Shown here: one piece after another, positions 58,701 through 64,000 of the stretch
Position numbering within the stretch: the stretch's first letter is position 1
Layout of the letters: each line of letters starts with the position of its first letter
Assembly: GCA_014529385.2 (NCBI GenBank)
Contig: CM043960.1
Coordinates: 32,229,396 to 32,293,395 of the forward strand
Direction: 5' to 3'
Length of the DNA stretch: 64,000 bases
Source of the DNA: Adiantum capillus-veneris
Taxonomy: Eukaryota; Streptophyta; Polypodiopsida; Polypodiales; Pteridaceae
Program-made: the position numbers and the translations under genes
The notes under the pieces: model-generated
What the model was told of the DNA's origin: nothing
Database searches by the model: none
What the model saw: only the letters and a program-made list of their open reading frames with translations

Positions 58701-59759
58701 CACCAGTTTATGCTTTCTCAAGGCTACAAACGTAGTGAGTTCGATCACTGTCTATATACAAAGAAGGCTAAGGATGGCAGTTGGCTGATCCTTATTTTGT
58801 ATGTGGATGACATGTTGATTGCTGGCAAACACTTGGAAGAAATTTCAGCTTTGAAGTCAAAGATGGCAAAATCGTTTGACATGAAAGACATGGGTGAGGC
58901 AAGTCATATACTTGGTATGCGCATTGAGAGAGACAAATCAAAGAAGTTGATTTGGTTATCTCAAACAGAGTATATTGACAAGGTTTTGCAACGTTTCAAT
59001 ATGGAGAAGGGAAAGGCATTGAGTGTTCCATTGCCACCATATGTGAAACTTAGCAAACAAGATTGTCCTGTGTCTGAGGAAGAAAAGGCTGAAATGGATA
59101 AGATTCCATATGCGTCTGCAGTGGGTAGTTTGATGTATGCAATGATTGCTACACGTCCGGATATTGCATTTGCAGTGGGAGTGGTTAGCAGATATATGTC
59201 AAATCCCAGCAAGAAACATTGGGAGGCAGTGAAAGGTATCATGAGATACTTAAAACATACAAAGAGTATGCGCATATGCTATGGTAGTCAGGATTTGAGT
59301 GTCAGAGGATACACTGACTCAGATTATGCAGGAGACTTGGATAAGAGGAGATCTACATCAGGCTATGTCTTTACATTGGCTGGAGGTGCCATATCATGGC
59401 GATCTCGATTACAAGATTGTGTTACGCAGTCTACTACAGAAGCTGAGTATGTTGCAGCAAATGAGGCATGCAAAGAAGCTATTTGGCTTGGTAGATTGGT
59501 TGCAGACTTGGGAATCAATGCAGATATGCCAGAGTTATATTGTGATAGTCAAAGTGCTATACAATTGGCAAAGAATCCAGTGTTCCATTCGAAGACTAAG
59601 CATATTGATGTGAAGTATCACTTCATTAGGGAAGTACTTGAAGACAAGCAGATACAACTGCTGAAGATCCACACCAAGGACAATCCTGCTGATCTACTCA
59701 CAAAGGGACTTCCAGGAGAGGGCTTTGTGCATTGTCGTGAGTTATTGGGCATTGGATAG
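55794..59759 (+). CDS. Copia gag-pol polyprotein, intact (1,321 aa)
   Basis: The first in-frame ATG after the leader is 55794 (MASSQSETLYNIKKLDGTNF). Gag with UBN2-like region (IYWLKKLVDLKM) comes first, with zinc knuckle CYHCGKKGHMKRDC at residue 236. Protease IDSGAS has its Asp at 319. The integrase zinc part starts at His447 (LWHRRLGH) and ends in CEHCVYGK. The integrase core has D508, D571 and E607, a D-x62-D-x35-E spacing. Reverse transcriptase YVDD is at 1003-1006; RNase H DSDYAGD is near 1175, followed by TTEAEYVA and CDSQSA. The ORF ends LGIG-TAG. Length and order are those of complete plant copia elements. No lesion seen, so it may be active. Confidence 0.95.
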   Translation: MASSQSETLYNIKKLDGTNFPFWKKQIWQVLVQKKQVKPLKLKGERPEFMAQDEWEELDELACSTIMLTLAENVYFNVAEETTAYGVWQKLCDMYEKQSAASQIYWLKKLVDLKMKEGTAMSNHLNEFHSIFSQLTAQEIVFPDSVKAMFLLITLPDSWDTFRTALSNSVAPEGLTSANVEGSLLTEEVNRKNIDKGKGNSALVVRGRQQFKEKKGKKAQNRSKSRDSKSKDDIECYHCGKKGHMKRDCTKWKQEKGKTKSSEQDEKKSSVKIEEVNVTGSGSDSDSGIAGGDIFLTSNLDSVFLTAEDGHAMSDWIIDSGASLHVSPHKEWFTSYVATKDYVRLGNEQVCDILGVGDVQLKFQNGSSLWLKSVRHVPAIRKSLISTGKLDDAGYVTVFGNSAWKISKGSMTVAHGSKSGTLYTLHVSEVKNHVINVIEQPSVSLWHRRLGHMSKRGMEILSHYGYLPGFSFQDFEFCEHCVYGKQTQEPHRSKRNHRDERLALVHSDLCGPMPSLSLGGAAYFCTFIDDYSRKVWVYFLKHKDEVLKVFKTFLQLVENQSGHKLKCLRTDNGGEYVSKAFQDFCEAKGIKRELTAPYNPSQNGVAERMNRTIQEKVRSMLSNAELPDGFWAEAVATAVHLINRSPSRVLDKSAVAEMLWTGKAPSYKHLRVFGCEAYSHIPKEFRNKLEPKSKKCIFLGYGESGEMGYRLWDPESRKLIRSNDVHFNEAKFHSKPEKTEEIRRVVFREDGPSASTSRQHGQAQEQPIVAREAESVVVRRSERVSKPPDRYVPSLNYVMLTDCGEPSCYKEALQVVDSKKWQLAMQSEMTALHKNQTWKLVKLPQGKKALPCKWVYRYKITAHDSQPKYKARLVAKGFKQEQGIDFDEVFSPVVKMTTLRCFLALVAILDLVLHQMDVKTAFLHGDLDVEIYMQQPEGFVEKGMEHLVCQLLKSLYGLKQSPRAWYHKFHQFMLSQGYKRSEFDHCLYTKKAKDGSWLILILYVDDMLIAGKHLEEISALKSKMAKSFDMKDMGEASHILGMRIERDKSKKLIWLSQTEYIDKVLQRFNMEKGKALSVPLPPYVKLSKQDCPVSEEEKAEMDKIPYASAVGSLMYAMIATRPDIAFAVGVVSRYMSNPSKKHWEAVKGIMRYLKHTKSMRICYGSQDLSVRGYTDSDYAGDLDKRRSTSGYVFTLAGGAISWRSRLQDCVTQSTTEAEYVAANEACKEAIWLGRLVADLGINADMPELYCDSQSAIQLAKNPVFHSKTKHIDVKYHFIREVLEDKQIQLLKIHTKDNPADLLTKGLPGEGFVHCRELLGIG

Positions 59760-59832
59760 ATGGCAGCCATGTAAATCTTTGTACATTTATGTTCATAGAT
59801 TTACAGTTACTTAAAGTGCCACATTGGACTTT

Positions 59833-59842
59833 AAGTGGGAGG
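59833..59842 (+). other. Polypurine tract AAGTGGGAGG
   Basis: Directly before the 3' LTR; primes plus-strand DNA synthesis. Identical in the copia remnants at 7.6 and 37.6 kb. Confidence 0.85.
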
Positions 59843-59843
59843 T

Positions 59844-60070
59844 TGTTGGGATTAAAGCCCAAGTGGCCTCTTATGCGGATATGGCCGGCCGCCCGCCTAA
59901 CTCACTTACCTCTAACTCTTTGTATATACTAACATATTTTTTGTGAATACTAAGGATTTGGGAGATAACCCTTCTAACAGATCTCTGCGTACTGTGTACT
60001 GTGTAAGCTCACTGTGTATCACTGTGTGTGTGTGTGAGAGAGTCGACCCACGCTCCGCTCCGCGACTTCA
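59844..60070 (+). repeat. Copia 3' LTR
   Basis: 227 bp, same as the 5' LTR in every position I compared. Confidence 0.95.
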
Positions 60071-60174
60071 GAAACAAGATAGTTAACAAGCATCGGGGTA
60101 TCATTACTAGCTTGCTCATTAGCAAAATCAAAGTTATCAACATTAATTTCACTCTCTTTACTATTGTCAGCCAT

Positions 60175-60591
60175 TCTAACAACTTTTAGGTGTAAACTTT
60201 TTAGGTGTACTTTGGCACTTCAAGCCCTAGTTGCTACTCCTCTTTACCCCTTTAGAAAAAGCACTCAAGCTACTGTACCCGTGGCTCGAATACCATTAAC
60301 TGCAAGGAATAGAAGAGAGGGTCGTTCAACACCAAAACAACACACGCTCTTGTCAAGCTTCTAATAGCTCAATAGTTGTTAAGCCGTAGGCAAGCCCCGC
60401 AGGACTCCACTATTAAGACCATAGCTCTCGACGGTGATGCCCCGTTAACTACACAAAGGCAGGCGCACTGCAAGGCTGAAAAATCCTTATTCTACTTACT
60501 CACATCCAATTAACAGGACCAACCATTTATAGCTAGCTTGAGGACCTCCCTTCTTGAGCAAGAAAAGAGAAACCTTGTGCTTTGATGCCAA
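60175..60591 (-). other. Ty3 leader and primer site
   Basis: Minus-strand leader between gag ATG and 5' LTR. TGGCATCAAAGC directly inside the LTR (about 60,590-60,579) is a diverged initiator-Met type primer site. Confidence 0.5.
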
Positions 60592-61833
60592 TGTAACATT
60601 TAATAGCCTAATAACTTGTGTGTAGCGGAAAATAGCATGAACATAGTGAGCATTTCATTAGAATAGATTCCTAATGAGATTAACAAGAGTGCTTGGGTGG
60701 AGAGAGCAACAAAAATCATTACACCCAGTTAGATAGCATGAACAATACTTCAAAAGAGAGAGAAATTAAGCAATTGACAATAGTTGAGGACCGGATTTGC
60801 ATGGAGCCGGTCCCCCCTCCAAAAGGCTTTGTATTATGGTTTCTCCCATCAAGAGAGACATTTTACAATACAATTTCTTGTGTTCCTTCAATACTAGATA
60901 GTGCAATGAAGATGGAATCTTCATGCACTACGCAAAACACTTATCGAACACAACATCAATTCCCTCACGGTCTTAGACCCAAGACCTCACATACCTTCGA
61001 AGATGGTGAGAGCTAGCGGGGTATGAGAGTAGATTGAGAGGAAGGAGTATTATTACGAGAAAGATGTACATCTCCTCACATAATCACTCATATTAGCATA
61101 GCTTAGCTTAGTAATTAGCATGGTAGAGGAGATGAGCATGCATTGAAGCTTGGCTCTTGGTTGGATTTGCATCACAAAGCCAAGAGTTGTTGGTGTAGGC
61201 CTTCCTTCTCACAAGCTTGGAGTAGGTGATAAGCTTTCCATTAAAGCTTGAGAAGGAGAGAGAGTCTTCTTTACTTCACACATCAGATTGTGTGAGTGTG
61301 TGTGTGATAATGCCTTGCAAAAATCAGCCCCCTCTCTCTCTTGGTCGACCCCTCTTGCTATTTGCTCTTGCTAGCATCCTATTGGACCTCCCCACGCTTA
61401 GCCAGAGGTAATTAAGTAGCATAAGTGATAGCCTTCTGACATATGTCCCCCTTTCCCCTTTTGTGAGAGCTTTAGGTAATTATTTAATTCAACTAAACTC
61501 TCATTGGACCACTTTGCCTCCTGGCCAATAGGAATCAGGCAAGCCATTGGGCTGCTGAATGCTCATTGGTCCCCTTGGGAGACTGTCCAATAGTCTTCTA
61601 GAGAGCTTAATTCTTATTGGTTCTTTTCTTAAGTGCTTTTAAATTAATTAAACTAGATTTACTATAGCCTAATTATCATTGGTCCACCTCCAAGGCCATC
61701 CAATTGGAATTGGGTACACCACATGTGTCCCTCATTCCCTTTGTGTAAAGGGATCTTGTGTGTGTGTGTGCGTTTCTCTCTCATCCCCTACTTGCAAGCC
61801 TCACCCCCTCCTATGTAGGGATTGACAAAGACA
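60592..61833 (-). repeat. 5' LTR of the Ty3 element
   Basis: Matches 49,713-51,023; starts TGTAACATTTAAT and ends GACAAAGACA on the plus strand. It carries a second copy of the CCAAT cluster. Confidence 0.85.
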
Positions 61834-62464
61834 CATTGAAAAAAATACCCAAAAAAATTCTCACTTTGAGGTGAAATAAGATGCAAATTTTTCCTTGTGT
61901 TTATGTTATTTAGGATCCTAAAGAGGACATTACTGTGTTGTTCTTTCATGTGCTTCTTCAAGAATGATAACAGAATACTCTGAGAGCTAGCCACAAGCAC
62001 TTCTCTCGTAAGCATTTTATATGTGATGTACTTGAATACTATCTCAATCCCTGTGCAATCCTCAAATCAATTGGTGTAACCAAGCCTGGAAAAAAAATTC
62101 TTAAGCAACCCTCTTGGCTACAGACATTGCCACCACTCTTTGAGGTTGTGTGCAACCAATCTTTCCTTTGATTGTGTACCTTGATTTTGCTAGATATTGT
62201 GTACTGTGGGACGGATGTCTAACCTCACCATCCTATCTTACTGTAGTATTAGCGAGAACCACGATTAAATTGTCAATCCATGGGATGAAGCTGACTCGAC
62301 TAGTGCATAGAGGCTACAAGAGAGTGTCCCGGCTCATCAATTACAAAGTTTATCCGAGAAAATAGGTGCTACAATATTCCCGATTTATCAAAAATAATAA
62401 GTGTTTTACAATGAGATCTCCGAAAAATGATATCTGTGGTATCCGTGTTAGCTTGCTGCTAACA
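61834..62464 (-). repeat. Probable 3' LTR of a Tat/Athila-like element
   Basis: Read on the minus strand from 62464 it begins TGTTAGCAGCAAGC directly after a polypurine tract (62476-62465). The left part up to the Ty3 LTR has no recognised content, and the far edge is unknown. Confidence 0.5.
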
Positions 62465-64000
62465 TTCCCCCCCTCCTCGCCTATGTCGTCCCTTGACACA
62501 GCTTTATCGATTGAAGTAGTCTTCAGACTGGCGGCTGGCAAGGCGGTCTTTAAGCGCATTAAGTGCCTTTTGCTATCTAATCTTCTTTTCTTTATCTGGC
62601 ACTTGCAAAAACTGCATAGTTACTATGTTCTTTAGTTCCACTGTTGAGTAGCCTACAAACCTTGATGTGAGGTTGTTGATCACTGGCGCAAATATCTTCG
62701 TTTGCCAAGTGAATAATCCCGTGTAGAACGCTTGCTCAAATGCCAGCATATTGTGTGAAGGTAGAAACATGCATTTGGCATAGAAGCCATAGAGGACTTC
62801 TTCGGAAGGTTGGCCACTGAGATCATAGCACAAACCTTTGTTACCCTTGCGGAATGACATCCAAGGAAAGCCTGCTTGGTCTGGATCATTGAACACTTCG
62901 ATGCATGTGAGCAGCATTCAGCAGATCTTATATAGCATAGCACATGACAAATCTGGGAGACTTTTAAAGAATGACATGGTGCCCTTTAGGGTTTTCACCA
63001 TGTATTCTTCAGTCGCTGGCCCCTTTTCTGGAGCAGGCAATCTGGGGTAGTTTAGCCAAGTTGGTCGCTTCTTGAGTAGTGCCTTATGTGCTATCCAGGT
63101 CCTTACTCTTGGTATTGGAGATAAGGTTGGATCCTTTTGCAGGTCCGCAGGTGCTCTCGTGAACAGAATCAAGTACCTGGGATTCTTGTTCCCAGCTCAA
63201 CCTCCACTTCGAGTGGTCTTTATCTGCGCCCTCGACTTGCATGTTTGTGTAAAGCCTTTCTTTAACCTGTAGCAACTCAACTTTTTTCAGAGGGTAGGGC
63301 AGAGACTGTTGGTGCCATTGCGCATTTATTTGATTGGGAGTGAGTTGTGTGACATTGACGGAATGAAGTACTCGCTCCCAATCCATTGCTTCCTTCCACT
63401 GCTCATCTACCTCTTGTGTAACTTTTTCTTTTAGTGCATCTTCTTCAGCCTTTGAGAGCTGGATCATGGACATTGTGTCTTCTTCTGTAATTGGTACGTG
63501 AAAATCTTCCTCACCACTCAGCTTACTGCGGATTGTGTCTCCATCTCAGCAAATGATACTAAGGGGATCTCTATCTGAGGCTGCTCCAAAGTGCCTGCCT
63601 CTTCTTGCATTTCCGTCCTTCCCTCTCTCAATATTAGCTGGTTGACTCATTTGAGTTCAACTATCTCCTTTAGCAGTTCATCTTCTCTTTGAATCTGCAT
63701 CAAGGCCAGGTCTTTGCGTTGAGATTGCTCTAACTTCAGCTCCAGCTTGAGGTCTTTATTTTTCTTTTCTAGTGCTTTGTAGACCTCGTATGTTCCTTTG
63801 ATCGAGGCGACGGCTAGATTTTCTTGTATTTGCCACAAGAATATCGCCTGATCATTGATTCTTTGTTCTGAGTACTGTAGAGAGGCATTAGCTACATCTA
63901 GCTGTACATGGATTTTTTGAGATGAGAGGGTGGTAGTTAGCAGTTCATTTGTAACTTCGGTCAGCTAATCATCCTTGGCTTTACATGCATCTGACAGTTT
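62465..64000 (-). pseudogene. Tat/Athila-like 3' ORF region, continues beyond the window
   Basis: Minus-strand pieces: a coiled coil (63,838-63,647, EKKNKDLKLELKLEQSQR), a 129-residue acidic block (63,473-63,084), and a block 63,172-62,573 interrupted by one TGA at 62,918-62,920. In its relative at 35.6 kb this codon is sense. Shared residues are LxCxMLxKI, TCIxxFxD, PW and GLYA/GFYA. No polymerase domain is visible. Function of this 3' ORF unknown. Confidence 0.55.

Larger units (their letters stand above)
54500..60070 (+). mobile_element. Apparently intact Ty1/copia retrotransposon
   Basis: LTRs of 227 bp at both ends look identical by eye. Primer site, one long gag-pol frame and a polypurine tract are all in place. 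Flanks are AAAAC (54495-54499) and GAAAC (60071-60075), a 5-bp target duplication with one difference. It sits in the gag frame of the Ty3 element in opposite orientation. Confidence 0.95.
53280..60174 (-). pseudogene. Ty3 gag, split by the nested copia
   Basis: ATG at 60174 (MADNSKESEINVDNF) runs to 60,071. The copia lies between; the frame resumes at 54,499 and stays consistent when one 5-bp target copy is removed. Two Ser/acidic repeats with ARKRTPSS and ARKRSPSS occur at about 54,090-53,930. Capsid-like YDGTFGATDKVLAFIQQFD lies near 53,800. A zinc knuckle CFKCDEQGHVSAL near 53,340 lacks its last Cys. Several stops are present even outside the insertion. Confidence 0.7.
49713..61833 (-). 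mobile_element. Ty3/gypsy element with long LTRs, split by a nested copia, integrase missing
   Basis: LTRs at 49,713-51,023 and 60,592-61,833 in the same orientation. Internal minus-strand order is gag, protease, reverse transcriptase, RNase H, then only 450 bp without integrase before the 3' LTR. Without the nested copia the element is about 6.5 kb. I found no matching target duplication at the outer edges. Confidence 0.85.

Overview
The window looks like a gene-poor, transposon-dense stretch of a land-plant nuclear genome. The evidence is Ty1/copia elements with a tRNA-iMet type primer site, Ty3 chromoviruses, TNP2-type CACTA remnants with a DUF4216-like region, GT-AG introns, and long AC, GA and CT microsatellites. 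The sequence alone does not fix the lineage. A large-genome non-flowering plant such as a fern is only a guess. I see no rRNA, no confident tRNA, no CRISPR and no bacterial-style operon.

Bases 187-7151 differ from everything else. They hold three intron-containing genes that are not retrotransposon genes. (1) A minus-strand gene has a histone H3 tail (MARTKKTARK) and an H3 fold joined to a long C-terminal extension. (2) A divergent plus-strand gene has no family I recognise. (3) A convergent minus-strand gene encodes a coiled coil and then a CxxC/HxC/H-rich region that resembles the zinc-binding part of RNase H-fold transposases. Genes 1 and 2 share a 1 kb divergent promoter filled with copies of a CG-rich motif in both orientations. 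Each gene is open except for one clear lesion: TAG at 1471-1473, a 1-nt frameshift near 3610-3614, and TAA at 5295-5297. My preferred reading is a recently inactivated, possibly undescribed DNA transposon (or captured gene set) that carries a histone H3 homologue.

Bases 7.6-20 kb are layers of decayed elements: a copia LTR remnant, a broken Ty3 element with an inverted duplication, a solo LTR with a perfect target-site duplication (TSD), an LTR with a tRNA-Asp-like primer site, and coiled-coil ORF remnants. From 20.1 to 30.7 kb a degenerate plus-strand copia is split by a minus-strand chromovirus with very short (about 128 bp) LTRs, a TAGAG TSD and a C-terminal chromodomain. From 31.5 to 44.2 kb, two complementary halves of one CACTA transposase lie in opposite orientations around a Ty3 fragment, a Tat/Athila-like 3' half and a minus-strand copia. 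From 44.2 to 49.7 kb there are microsatellites, a short tandem duplication and a gag remnant.

Bases 49,713-61,833 are a minus-strand Ty3 element with LTRs of about 1.3 kb rich in CCAAT boxes. It has no integrase. Its gag frame is split by a nested copia at 54,500-60,070 that looks fully intact: identical 227-bp LTRs and a 1,321-residue open polyprotein. This is the youngest insertion visible. The last 2.2 kb hold another Tat/Athila-like 3' half on the minus strand.
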